Shown: one piece after another, positions 53,648 to 62,970 of the stretch | Layout of the letters: the number at the start of each line of letters is the position of its first letter | Numbering within the stretch: position 1 is the first letter of the stretch | Source of the DNA: DATFVJ01 sp963851085 | GTDB lineage: Bacteria; Actinomycetota; Actinomycetes; Streptosporangiales; Streptosporangiaceae | Direction: 5' to 3' | DNA: 64,000 nt | Assembly: GCA_963851085.1 (NCBI GenBank) | Contig: CAWKNX010000024.1 | Coordinates: 124,001 to 188,000, forward strand | Program-made: the position numbers and the translations under genes | Notes under the pieces: generated by a model | What the model was told of the DNA's origin: nothing | The model's database searches: none | What the model saw: the letters and a program-made list of their open reading frames with translations, nothing else

Positions 53648-55290
53648 CCGGCGACGTCCAGTGCCAGGCCGTCCAGATGCAGTCGGCCGCGGACCGTGTG
53701 CACCGTCGTGGATCCAGGGGCAGGCCGCAACGTGAGCCGCACTCCGTGCGCGGACCCGCTCGCCGTCCGGCTGACCGGGACCCGCGCGGACAACGCCACG
53801 TCCAGCAGGCCGAGCAGCGCCTGAGTCTCCGGCTCGTCCAGCACCCGGCCGTAGACGCCGTCAGACGCCAGCGCTGCCGCCGCGGTGCGGCGTTCCGCGG
53901 TCGCCTTCAGCTGCTCGGCACGCAGCCGCTGCTTCTCCTCGTCGTTGCGCTGGATCCGGCCCGGGCCGTGCAGCCCCTGGAACTTGCCGTTGCGCACCAG
54001 CGTCCTGGACAGCTCCACCGGCTCGGCGTCCCACCACGACAGCCGGCTGCTGATCGCCTCCGGGTCCTCGTGCACGGCCGAGACGTGCCGGGGCGCGCCG
54101 AGACCGAACACCGCCAGGAACAGTGCGTGGGCGTCGTCGTCGGTCGGGCAGGCGGTGAACCATTGCGCCAGATGGCGCAGCTGGCTCTCCCTGCTCACTC
54201 CGCCGCGGCGGGATTCGGTGACCCGGCGCAGCAGCGCCGTGACGTTGGCGATCGCGGTGACCGTGGCGTCTTGCAGGCGTTCGGCCTCGCTGCGGCGACC
54301 GGCGCCGAACCACTGCACCAAGCCGCCCCAGCGCGCCCGCCAGTCCGCGACCCGTTCCTCGGCGCTGCGGAACAGCGACTCGTCGGCCGCCGCGGCGAGC
54401 CGGGCGAGGCGCTCGGTGCCGGCGGCGTCCACCTCGGTGCCGGCGGCGTCCACCTCGGCGACCGCGGCGGCCAGCAGCGGCGCGAACCGGGTCAGCTCGG
54501 AGTGAAAATCCCGCATGTGGGTGAGCAGCGCGTCCTTGTGCGCGAGGAACACTTCGGGCCGGGTGTCGTTGGTGCGCGCCAGATCGCCAAGCATCAGGTA
54601 GAACCGGGCGGCGCGCTGTGCCATGTCGCCGAGCACGCCGTCCAGCCTGGACAGCTTCCTGTACACCTCGGCGGCGTCACCTGACCGCACCGCTTCGGCG
54701 AGCGCTCGCAGATCAGCGAGGATGTCGGGGAACACGAGGCGGGACAGCTGGGCGTCTTCCAGGGTGGCCTTCAGTACCTCTTCGACGGCCTGGAAGGCCC
54801 GGTATCCGGCCTGGGTGAACTGGTAGACGTAGTGCCGGTTGCGGTACTCGGCGAGGTTCGCGGCGCGGGTGCCGTCATAGGAGCGGTCCAGCACCTGCCA
54901 TTCGGCGAGGGCGTCCAGCAGCGCCTGCACGTCACCTACGGCGGCCGCCTCCGGGTGCTGCGCGGCTAGCTCGCCGAGTACTTCGCTGGCGTCGGACGCG
55001 TGCATCAGCACCTGGTAGTTGGCTCTGGCCCGGTCGAAGGCGCGGAGCAGCCACAGGTACTCGTGGCGTTTCTCGGCGGCCGCGAAGTGGAACAGCCGCA
55101 GCCGGTCGTCGAGGGTGAACGCATCGATGCCGAACGTGGCGTCCTGGGCCGCGGTGTCACCAGGGTGAGGAGCGGCCTGAACGCGGGGATCGGCCGCCAT
55201 GGGGACGTCCGGCGACGGCGGGAGCGCGCCGATGGGCGTGGCAGCAGCAGCGGTCTGACTCACTGGGACAGTGGGATAACTACCGGTCAC
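53644..55290 (-). CDS. jetA: Wadjet type III JetA homologue (DUF2397/TIGR02677)
   Basis: 548 aa from GTG 55290. The first ~50 residues are low complexity; the DUF2397 domain follows (LRLFHFAAAEKRHEYLWLLR; W-D-A-E-P-V-E-L-S-R-T-L; HGPGRIQRNDEEKQRL). The kleisin-like subunit links the JetC motor. A 21-bp repeat (54414-54455) doubles VDAAGTE in a linker. A direct repeat GATCATC lies just upstream of the start, 126 bp after the helicase gene, so jetABC may have its own promoter. Confidence 0.9.
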   Translation of the reverse strand: MTGSYPTVPVSQTAAAATPIGALPPSPDVPMAADPRVQAAPHPGDTAAQDATFGIDAFTLDDRLRLFHFAAAEKRHEYLWLLRAFDRARANYQVLMHASDASEVLGELAAQHPEAAAVGDVQALLDALAEWQVLDRSYDGTRAANLAEYRNRHYVYQFTQAGYRAFQAVEEVLKATLEDAQLSRLVFPDILADLRALAEAVRSGDAAEVYRKLSRLDGVLGDMAQRAARFYLMLGDLARTNDTRPEVFLAHKDALLTHMRDFHSELTRFAPLLAAAVAEVDAAGTEVDAAGTERLARLAAAADESLFRSAEERVADWRARWGGLVQWFGAGRRSEAERLQDATVTAIANVTALLRRVTESRRGGVSRESQLRHLAQWFTACPTDDDAHALFLAVFGLGAPRHVSAVHEDPEAISSRLSWWDAEPVELSRTLVRNGKFQGLHGPGRIQRNDEEKQRLRAEQLKATAERRTAAAALASDGVYGRVLDEPETQALLGLLDVALSARVPVSRTASGSAHGVRLTLRPAPGSTTVHTVRGRLHLDGLALDVAG

Positions 55291-55297
55291 AGATTCT

Positions 55298-55313
55298 GAT
55301 CATCTCGATCATC
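55298..55313. promoter_or_regulatory. Direct repeat GATCATC-TC-GATCATC upstream of jetA
   Basis: Two 7-bp repeats two bases apart lie 8 bp before the jetA start codon, overlapping the likely promoter or leader. The placement fits an operator or a ribosome-access element. No binding protein is known from the sequence. Confidence 0.35.
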
Positions 55314-55416
55314 GGGGGACTTACGGTGGAATGGCCGGGCCGACGCGATGGTCAGTCTGCCGGATCGCCGTGGCGGACGCGAAGGGACACGCCGGGCGAG
55401 GCTGGCATTCCGGTCC

Positions 55417-58400
55417 TCACTGCGCAATGCCGTACAGCGATTTCAGTACCGTCAGCGCGGCGCTGCGGCTGAGGTCGTCATGGTGGCGCTCGTTGCGCGG
55501 GGTGCGCAGGCAGCCGTAGCAGGACGTCTCCAGGCCGCAGTCACACGACGCCACCCGCCGCAGCGCGGTGGCGACCACCGTGTCGAGTGCGCCGGCGATC
55601 CGCAGTACGCTGCCCGCCCCGCCAGGAACGGTGTCGAACAAGACCAGGCCGCTGAGGCCGTCCGCACCGGAATGCACCACCCCGTCGATATCCGCGCGGC
55701 TGATCTCCAGACCATCGGCGGCACCCTCGAGGACCGCGTACAGGAGGGAGTGCCACTGCGCCCGGGTATCCAGGCCCGGAGCGTCGAGCCGCAGTCGCAG
55801 GATGTCCGTCTCATAGGTGTGCGCGAGCGAGCGCCAGCGCAGCGGCCCGGTGCACGGCTTGCCGCGCAGCGGGTTGACGTGTGACTTGGGGGGCCGGCCG
55901 TGGTTTGGGGCGCCCCAGCCGCACCAGTCGCAGATCAGGAACCCCGAGCCGCCCGGCCCCTCGGCCAGCGACACCAGCCGGCCGCGTGCACCGCAGTGGC
56001 ACCACGCCAGCGCGCCGGTGCCGGCCTTCCAGCGGGTCTCGGTGAGCTCCTCGCCGAGCGACACCACATGCACGGCGCCGTTCCAGGACCGCTGCGGCGG
56101 CACATTGCTTGGCTTGCCGGTGCGCGGGTCGGCGACGAAGCCGAACTCCGGCACGCAGTATTCGCGGACCGGGCCGTCGGCGGGCCGCCCACACGCGGAG
56201 CAGGCCGGTTCCAGGTCGGCGCCGCCCTCTCGGTAGTGCCGGCAGCCCCGGCACACCGTATAGCTGCGGGTGATCAGCTCCCGGCCAGGCAGCCGGTAGA
56301 TGCCGCCAGAACGCCACAGCACCCCACCAGCGATCAGCTCGGAGCCGGGGGCATACTCGTGGATCGCCACCGACAGGTCGCGGTTCAGCTCCAGCCGGGC
56401 GCCGACCTGACTGTCGCAGTGCGCCGTGCGCAGCTCGACGGTGTCCACCGGAAATCCGTACTTCGGCAGGACGTTCCGGTTGGCCAGGTAGCCGATCAGC
56501 GGCCGCCGTGTGATGGTGGCGATGCTGCGCTCGAACCGGGCCGCCAGGTCGCTGCGCCGGGACTCGAACGCCTCCATGCGGCGCTCCTCGAACATCGCCA
56601 CATCGTGCGCCAATTCCGCGCGGACCTGCTCAAGCAGCCCGCACAACTGCTCCACCCAGCTACCGTCGGTCAGCCCGATCCGCGGCCAGGCCGGCGCTGG
56701 GAGCACCGCGCGCAGCGCCGCGGCGACCTCGGCGGGCACCGGGGTGAGGTAGCCACGGACCGCGTCGCAGGGCGGCTCGCCGCGTCCGGCGGGCAGGAAG
56801 AAATCCCCGGCGGTCTTCCACTCCTGGCCGCCGTTGTCCTTGGCGTCGCGGAAGAACGCCGCGAGCGCCACCGAATGCGCGTGCCGCCGGTCGATGCGCG
56901 GATTTCCCAGCGGCACGTAGGGGGCGCGGACCTGCCCGGTCAGCATCGATTCCGGCGCCTGATAACGGGACAGATCGTGGGAGCGGCGCTGTGCGTAGGT
57001 GAGCACCAGCGCGGCGGTGCCGCTGCGTCGCCCCGCCCGGCCCGCCCGCTGAATGTAGTTGGCGGTACTGGGCGGCATGTTCCGCAGCAGCACCGCAGAA
57101 AGCGCCCCGACGTCGACGCCTAGCTCGAACGTGGTGGAGCAGCTCAGCACGTTGATCTCACCGGCGAGGAACCGCTGCTGGATGTCGGAGGCCTCCAGGC
57201 CGGTCCACTGCGCGGTGTGTTCGCGTGCGGCCAGCGGCACCGGCGCGGTCTGCCGGTACAGGGCCCGGTAGTGTCCGTCGTCCTCGGCGCGGTCGGCGGC
57301 TAGCTCGCCAGCGCAGCCCAGCGTCGGGCACACCCCGCGAAGCGCGGCCATGGTGACCCGCCGGCACCGTGGACACCGCCACACGCCACCGCCAGGAGAC
57401 AGCGTGAGCCACGTGTGATCGATCTGATGCACCTGGCCAAGCTTGGGCAGCGCCGCCGCGTGCAGCCAGCCGTCCCGGGCAGCGGTGAGCGCCCGCCAGC
57501 ACCCGGCCAGCACGTCGCGCGCGTCGATTCCGGATGCGGGCTCGCCGAGTGCGGGCAACAGTCGGCGCAGGTAGTCGAGCCGCTTGTTGACGCCGCGGGT
57601 GGGCAGCCAGCTGAGCACCTTGAGCCGCGCCTCGGCGCCGTCGCCGCGGACGTAGATCGGGCCGCGCCGGGGGTCGAATATCTCGTCGGCCGGGTCGACC
57701 TCCCCCGGCATCGTGAGTGCGCCCTGCAGCCGCACCGTGCGGAGCAGTTCGGTGAGCAGCGCCGCGCATTCCGGAGCGGACAGGCCCAGATCGAGCAGCG
57801 GGGCGGGCGGCCGCCACGACGGCCCGGTGCCCAGCCCGACCCGCAGCAGCCCGAGTCCTTCCAAGGACTGGCGCTCGTCGAGGGCAACCAGTTCGCGCAG
57901 TACCCAGCGGGCGGCCTCCCGGCGGCGGCCCTGCCGCGACTCCCGCCTGGCGAACACCCCGGCGCGGCCCGCTGCGGCCGCGGTCTCCTCGATCAGGTCG
58001 TCCACCGTGCAGTCGGCGTCGTGGGCGGTGGCCCGCGCCAGGCCGTCCAGGATCAGCCGCCGCTGCTGCACGAGCGCGTGCGTGGACTCCAGATAGGGGG
58101 CGAAGAATGCGGCGGCCTGCCGGCTGTCGCTGAACGCGAGGAGCTTACGGCCGCCGCCGGGCCGGCCCGCAAGCTCCTCGTCCGGGGGCAGCGCCTGGTA
58201 GAGCACGGTGGCCAGCACCGCCGCGGCCGCCTCGTTGCCGCTCTCGAAGAGCCGCACCATCCCGGTGCCGCGCGCCCCACAGGCCAGGCACCCGTTCGGG
58301 GCGCCGGACTTGGCCGCCAGCCGCCGTACCGGCCGCAGCGCCGCGGCGGGACATCCGCACGGCGCCGTCCCCGCCGCGGCCGAGGTTACCGCGTGGAGGG

Positions 58401-60072
58401 CTCCGCAGCGGCCGCACAGCAAGGCGTCCTTGGCCGTCGCCGCCGTGGCCTGCTCGAGGACCTCATCGTCCTCGTCGGCGGTCTCGGCCGGTGCGTCGAG
58501 CAGCAGCCAGGCACGGCGGCCCGGCGGCGCCGCGCGCGAGGTGAAGCGTTCGTGGGCGACAGAGCCAGCGGCTCGCTCCACTGTGCCGGCCAGGTGGACC
58601 GCACCGCACCGCTTGCAGCATCCGAACTCGAACACGGCGCCGCTGCAGCCCGGGCAGATTTCGTGCCGGGCCAGCGATACGTGCGGGCCGCCCGGCATCA
58701 GGCAGGTGAAGGCGCCCTCGGTGGCCCGGGCGAACAGGTGATAACGGGCCGAAAGCACGGGGGCGCCGGCGGCGTCGCGGATCTTCGCGCCGACCGCGAC
58801 CAGTGCGGCGAGCGCCGCCTCCGCGCGGGGACCATCCGCGTCGGCGAACACCTCAGCGGCCAGGCTGGTGAAGAGCCGGGGCGAACGGGCCAGCAGGGTG
58901 CGCAGCCGCGCCATCGTCTGCTCGTGCGCGAGCAGCAGCGCGGGGTCGCGACCGCCGAGACCCGCGGCCACCGGATCGTCCGCGGCGCGGCCAAGCAGCG
59001 CCGCGGCTGGATCGGCCGAGGCGGCCAGGCCGACGTAGTCAGCGGGGCCGAGAGGCCCCCATAACGGTCCGGCCGGGATGTCCACCCGTTGCGCGCCGAC
59101 CAGGTCCTGGCGCGCCGGGTCGCCGTCCACCCACTCGAAAGGTGCGTCGAACAATTTGGCGGCGAAGTCCATCACCGCCCGCGGATGGTCGCCGACGGTG
59201 GCACTCGTGGCGATCGCCTGGAACGCCGCGTCGCCGCGGCCGCGGCCGACCCGCTCGCGCAGCCGGCGCAGCAGCATTCCGACCTCTTCGGCCTTCGCCC
59301 CGTCGTACACGTGCGCCTCGTCAAGCACGACGAACCGCCAGTGGCCGCCGTGCTTGCCCTCGAACAGCTCCATGTCCGCCGGGCGCAGCAACAGGTACTC
59401 AAGCATCGCGTAGTTGGTCAGCAGCAGGTGCGGTGGGTCGTCGCGCATCTCCTGGCGGCTGAGCAGTTCGTTCGGCAGCCGTGGTTCGCCCGGGTTCAGC
59501 GACTCGAACAGCGACGCGCCCTCGGCGGCCCGCTGCGGGGTGTCCCCGGTGTAGCGGCCGAAGGTGATCTGCGGCACGTCGGCCAGCAGCCCGCGCAACC
59601 GGCGGAGCTGGTCGTTGGCGAGCGCGTTCATCGGGTACAGCAGCAGCGCGCGCACCCCGGGTCCCAGCGTGCCCGCCTCGTGTTCAGCAGTCAGCGCTGC
59701 CAGCACCGGCAGCAGGAAGCACTCCGTCTTTCCTGACCCGGTACCAGTGGCCACCACCAGGTTCCGTCCCGCGGCGGCCTTGCGCAGCGCCTGCTCCTGA
59801 TGGCCATAAAGAGGTCGGCCGAGGGGCAGCGCCGGGCCACCCAGCCGGGCGAACGCCGGATCAAGCACCCCTTCGCCGATCAGGTCACGCAGGCTCGACC
59901 CGGTCCGGTAGGGCGGCGTCGCCTCAAGCAGCGGCCCCTTGGTGAGCAGCGGGCTGGCGGCGATACAGTCGGCTAGCGCGACCGCAAGCCCGCGGTCACG
60001 GACTGGCAGCAGCGACCGCAGGTAACGCCGGTAGGTGGTGCTCAGCAGGGTGCTGGTGGCGATCGCGTCCAC
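55417..60072 (-). CDS. Large SF2 (DEAD/DEAH) helicase with DUF1998 and zinc ribbons
   Basis: 1551 aa. Walker A TGTGSGKT (109-116), DEAH (251-254), ATSATVGD (motif III), FELGVDVGALS and QRAGRAGR (~1005-1015; motif VI). Several CxxC zinc-ribbon pairs in the middle (CPGCSGAVFEFGCCKRCGAV, CPRCRRVTMAALRGVCPTLG). C-terminal DUF1998/MZB with CDCGLETSCYGCLRTPRNER. The family includes MrfA (DNA repair), DISARM DrmA/DrmB-like and Druantia DruE-like helicases; closest kin cannot be fixed by eye. ATP-dependent DNA remodelling is likely. It is 67 bp from the 627-aa gene and 126 bp from jetA. Confidence 0.9.
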   Translation of the reverse strand: MDAIATSTLLSTTYRRYLRSLLPVRDRGLAVALADCIAASPLLTKGPLLEATPPYRTGSSLRDLIGEGVLDPAFARLGGPALPLGRPLYGHQEQALRKAAAGRNLVVATGTGSGKTECFLLPVLAALTAEHEAGTLGPGVRALLLYPMNALANDQLRRLRGLLADVPQITFGRYTGDTPQRAAEGASLFESLNPGEPRLPNELLSRQEMRDDPPHLLLTNYAMLEYLLLRPADMELFEGKHGGHWRFVVLDEAHVYDGAKAEEVGMLLRRLRERVGRGRGDAAFQAIATSATVGDHPRAVMDFAAKLFDAPFEWVDGDPARQDLVGAQRVDIPAGPLWGPLGPADYVGLAASADPAAALLGRAADDPVAAGLGGRDPALLLAHEQTMARLRTLLARSPRLFTSLAAEVFADADGPRAEAALAALVAVGAKIRDAAGAPVLSARYHLFARATEGAFTCLMPGGPHVSLARHEICPGCSGAVFEFGCCKRCGAVHLAGTVERAAGSVAHERFTSRAAPPGRRAWLLLDAPAETADEDDEVLEQATAATAKDALLCGRCGALHAVTSAAAGTAPCGCPAAALRPVRRLAAKSGAPNGCLACGARGTGMVRLFESGNEAAAAVLATVLYQALPPDEELAGRPGGGRKLLAFSDSRQAAAFFAPYLESTHALVQQRRLILDGLARATAHDADCTVDDLIEETAAAAGRAGVFARRESRQGRRREAARWVLRELVALDERQSLEGLGLLRVGLGTGPSWRPPAPLLDLGLSAPECAALLTELLRTVRLQGALTMPGEVDPADEIFDPRRGPIYVRGDGAEARLKVLSWLPTRGVNKRLDYLRRLLPALGEPASGIDARDVLAGCWRALTAARDGWLHAAALPKLGQVHQIDHTWLTLSPGGGVWRCPRCRRVTMAALRGVCPTLGCAGELAADRAEDDGHYRALYRQTAPVPLAAREHTAQWTGLEASDIQQRFLAGEINVLSCSTTFELGVDVGALSAVLLRNMPPSTANYIQRAGRAGRRSGTAALVLTYAQRRSHDLSRYQAPESMLTGQVRAPYVPLGNPRIDRRHAHSVALAAFFRDAKDNGGQEWKTAGDFFLPAGRGEPPCDAVRGYLTPVPAEVAAALRAVLPAPAWPRIGLTDGSWVEQLCGLLEQVRAELAHDVAMFEERRMEAFESRRSDLAARFERSIATITRRPLIGYLANRNVLPKYGFPVDTVELRTAHCDSQVGARLELNRDLSVAIHEYAPGSELIAGGVLWRSGGIYRLPGRELITRSYTVCRGCRHYREGGADLEPACSACGRPADGPVREYCVPEFGFVADPRTGKPSNVPPQRSWNGAVHVVSLGEELTETRWKAGTGALAWCHCGARGRLVSLAEGPGGSGFLICDWCGWGAPNHGRPPKSHVNPLRGKPCTGPLRWRSLAHTYETDILRLRLDAPGLDTRAQWHSLLYAVLEGAADGLEISRADIDGVVHSGADGLSGLVLFDTVPGGAGSVLRIAGALDTVVATALRRVASCDCGLETSCYGCLRTPRNERHHDDLSRSAALTVLKSLYGIAQ

Positions 60073-60139
60073 GGTGGAAGCCGCTCCCGAGCGGAGGAAA
60101 TGCCTCCTGGGACCTTACAGTGCCGGGAGGCACGCCAAG

Positions 60140-62023
60140 TCAACCGGACAGCCACGGGTCGGCGGCCGGTGCCGAAGCGCTGATCCGGGCGATCACCGCG
60201 GTCCGCTCACCGATGGTGATCCGCAGTTCCGCGCCGCCGTGGACGCTCACCGTGTCCAGCATCCGCCGCAGCGGATACCCGCCCCGCTTCGAAGGCTCAA
60301 GCACCTGCACGATCGCACCCGCGGCGACCACATCGATGGGCGGGCCAGCGGCGGCCCCGGGCAGGTCCAGGCGCAGCGCACCACCGCGGATCAGGTCCGC
60401 CATCTCCAGCGGCAGTGGCCCGAGGATGTGCCAGTCCGTGGGCGCGTCCCCACTGCCCGGTTCGGGCTCGATCCGTATCCGGCAGTGCGGCGGGGTGACC
60501 CGCAACGGCAGCACGACCGGGCCTGCGACACACGCCACCTCGATCCCGGTTACTTCGGCAGGGATCGGCGCCGCGCAGGGTGAGGCGGTCATCCCGGGCG
60601 CGGCCGAGAGCACCGCCTCGGCCGCTTCCAGGCCCTCGGCGCTTGTCAATCGGCGCTTGGGTGAGTAGCAGACAGCCAGGCCCTCGGCCACGGCGACGGC
60701 ACGGCGCAGCCCGGTAACGGGCGCGGTGCCGCGTGCAGTCACGGTCACCACCAGCTCGCCGAGCACCGGACGGGGTACCCGGTCCCACAGGCGCTGCGGA
60801 TCCCAGCCATCTCCGTCCGCTTCGGTCTCCGCCAGGACCTGGCCGGAGCCCGGCCGCCGCACCTCGACCCACCACCGGACCTCACCGGCGGGCAGCCGCA
60901 CGGCCGGCAGCGTCCCGAAGACCGGAAGCCCGTCCGCCGTGCGGATCCCCGGTACCGGAGCGCCCGTCACCAGCTGCGGTTTCGCCCGGCTGCGGACCGG
61001 GTGCCGCCGCGGTGCATCCTCGCCCGCACGCTCCAGTTCCAGCCAGGCCACTCCGGCCAGGTCCAATTGGACCAGCCGCCAGCCAGTACAGGTGAGGGGC
61101 AGCCTGCTCTCCACCAGCACCCGTGGCGCGGTGTCGGCGCGCAGCGCCCGGTCCTGCGGGTAGACCAGCCACACGGCCTCGGGTGGCAGCACCGCCCCGA
61201 CCGGCTCACCCTCGGCGTCGAAGACCAGGAGCGGATCCGCGGGATCGGCAACCTCGCCCGGAGCCAATGCGGTCCAGGATCCGGCATCTTCGCGGCCACG
61301 TTCGGCGTCGGGTTCCGCGTCGAGGGTCAGCACGCCCCGCCCGAACGGATCGAGCCGCAGCGGCGGCGCTCCGCCCGGTCCCGGGTGAGCGGCCGCGACC
61401 GTCCGGGCGGCGTCGATGATGCGGCGCGGCAGGGACAGGTCCGCCAGGTCCTCGGCACCGGGCTCACCATCCTCGGAGAACAGCTTCATGAGCGCTCGGC
61501 AGCGTTCGACGAATCCGGTGCCCGCGCTGAGGCGCAGCAGCGCGGCGACCCCGGGGCCGAGCTCGGCCAGTTCCTGTTCCGGCGCTCCGGCTCCGGCCAG
61601 CCGCAGAAACTCCGGCAGCGACGACGCGGTCAGCGCCGCATGGGCGAGCACCGTCGCACGCGGGTCGCCCGCAGGGGCCGGGACGCCCAACGCTGCGAGC
61701 GAGCCGACGAACGCCTCCGCCCAGTCAGCGGTGGAGCGCTTGGTGGCGCGCGCTCCGGCCGCCCGGTGCCAGGCCGGCCAGACCTTCCCGTTCTTGTCGT
61801 GGTGGGCCGTGATCTGCGCCACGGCGACCACGATGCAGGCCGGCCACCGATGGTTCAGTACTGTCGGCGGATCGGACCGGGAAAGGTCTCCAAGTGCCTT
61901 CGCCGTCGCGTCCAGCATCTCGGGTTCCACGTCGAGTGTCCCGGCCAGCTCTCCGGACCCGAGGTGCCGGCGCCAGCCGGGTTCGAGCAGGTCGAGCAGC
62001 GTGCCCGCTGGTGGCCCGCTCAT
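60140..62023 (-). CDS. Unrecognised partner protein in the island
   Basis: 627 aa from ATG 62023, preceded by GAAGGGGG (the frame extends to 62056 without that signal). I see no transmembrane segment, no Walker motif and no known nuclease motif. The N-terminal third is helical (TLLDLLEPGWRRHLGSGELA; IVVAVAQITAHHDKNGKVWP); the rest is beta-rich with many short Val/Leu/Arg strands (VVLPLRVTPPHCRIRIEPEP), like a chain of Ig- or OB-type domains. Its fixed place next to the helicase suggests a partner or recruitment role. Confidence 0.75.
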   Translation of the reverse strand: MSGPPAGTLLDLLEPGWRRHLGSGELAGTLDVEPEMLDATAKALGDLSRSDPPTVLNHRWPACIVVAVAQITAHHDKNGKVWPAWHRAAGARATKRSTADWAEAFVGSLAALGVPAPAGDPRATVLAHAALTASSLPEFLRLAGAGAPEQELAELGPGVAALLRLSAGTGFVERCRALMKLFSEDGEPGAEDLADLSLPRRIIDAARTVAAAHPGPGGAPPLRLDPFGRGVLTLDAEPDAERGREDAGSWTALAPGEVADPADPLLVFDAEGEPVGAVLPPEAVWLVYPQDRALRADTAPRVLVESRLPLTCTGWRLVQLDLAGVAWLELERAGEDAPRRHPVRSRAKPQLVTGAPVPGIRTADGLPVFGTLPAVRLPAGEVRWWVEVRRPGSGQVLAETEADGDGWDPQRLWDRVPRPVLGELVVTVTARGTAPVTGLRRAVAVAEGLAVCYSPKRRLTSAEGLEAAEAVLSAAPGMTASPCAAPIPAEVTGIEVACVAGPVVLPLRVTPPHCRIRIEPEPGSGDAPTDWHILGPLPLEMADLIRGGALRLDLPGAAAGPPIDVVAAGAIVQVLEPSKRGGYPLRRMLDTVSVHGGAELRITIGERTAVIARISASAPAADPWLSG

Positions 62024-62157
62024 GGTGGCCCCCTTCACCGCTCGCCAGCGTCCCATGGGTCTGCGGCTGAAGCGTAGTCACGGGCGCGGCTCCCTGGCGT
62101 GGTCGCTGCTCCAGCGTGCCGCCAGCCGGGTGATTGTGCCCGGGGTCACCCGCCGGC

Positions 62158-62970
62158 TCAGGCCGTGTCGCCTAGCGGATTCGCCGGGGTGGGCTTGGGT
62201 TTTCTATCCGGGTGGTGGCGTTTGTCACGTGCGTAGATGTCCCCTGGTTTTCCGTCGCCGGCGCTGCGGCGGTCCACCGCGAACAGCGTGGTCGCGGCCA
62301 TCAGATCGCTGAGCTTGGCGTAGCCATAATTGCGGGAGTCGAAGTCCGGGCGTTGCTGGGTGATGATGTGGCCAACGGATGCGAGCGAGGCCCAGCCGTC
62401 ATCGTCGGATGCCGCCTCCACAGCGTTACGCAGCTGGTTCACCAGCGCAGTGTCTCCCTTAAGCTTCGCGGCGGAGGTGCGTGGGGTCGGTTTGAGCACC
62501 GCGCCGGCAGGCGTGGTAGCGCTCTCGGCATAGGTGAGGTTCTCGATGTAGGTGAACTTGTCGCAAGCCGCGACGAAGGGCTTCGGCGTCTTACGTTCGC
62601 CAAACCCATACACCGTGAGGCCGGACTCACGGATACGCGCGGCCAGGCGGGTGAAGTCGCTGTCGCTGGAGACGATGCAGAACCCGTCGAAGCGCCCCGA
62701 GTACAGCAGGTCCATCGCGTCGATGACCATCGCCGCGTCGGTGGCGTTCTTGCCGCTGGTGTAGGCGAACTGCTGGATCGGCTGGATCGACTGGGCGAGC
62801 AACTGGTCTTTCCAGCCTTTCAGGCTCGTGCCGGTCCAGTCGCCGTAGGCACGTTTGACGTGGGCGGTGCCGAACTTGGCGACCTCGGCCAGCAACCCCT
62901 CGGTGATCGCAGGCGGCGCGTTGTCCGCGTCGATGAGCACCGCGAGCTTGGCGGTGTTCTCGCTGACCAT
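62158..62970 (-). CDS. NYN-domain (PIN-like) nuclease-like protein with OST-HTH/LOTUS domain
   Basis: 270 aa, ATG with GAGGAG upstream. NYN domain 8-140: LIDADNAPP (D14, D16), D78 in NATDAAMVIDAMD and the acidic IVSSDSDFTRLA (D103, D105), which build the metal site of PIN-type ribonucleases. After a linker, a winged-helix OST-HTH/LOTUS domain (~170-240, GHIITQQRPDFDSRNYGYAK) likely binds RNA. It heads the minus-strand run of six genes, 134 bp before the 627-aa gene. LabA-type proteins are common outside defence too. Confidence 0.9.
   Translation of the reverse strand: MVSENTAKLAVLIDADNAPPAITEGLLAEVAKFGTAHVKRAYGDWTGTSLKGWKDQLLAQSIQPIQQFAYTSGKNATDAAMVIDAMDLLYSGRFDGFCIVSSDSDFTRLAARIRESGLTVYGFGERKTPKPFVAACDKFTYIENLTYAESATTPAGAVLKPTPRTSAAKLKGDTALVNQLRNAVEAASDDDGWASLASVGHIITQQRPDFDSRNYGYAKLSDLMAATTLFAVDRRSAGDGKPGDIYARDKRHHPDRKPKPTPANPLGDTA

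Noticed and set aside
55900..59064. Long plus-strand ORFs opposite the helicase
   Set aside because: Composition is shadow-like and the minus strand encodes clear helicase motifs and zinc ribbons.
55417..60072. Naming the helicase druE, drmA or mrfA
   Set aside because: The shared DEAH plus DUF1998 layout is not enough to choose by eye, and the usual partners of each system are missing.
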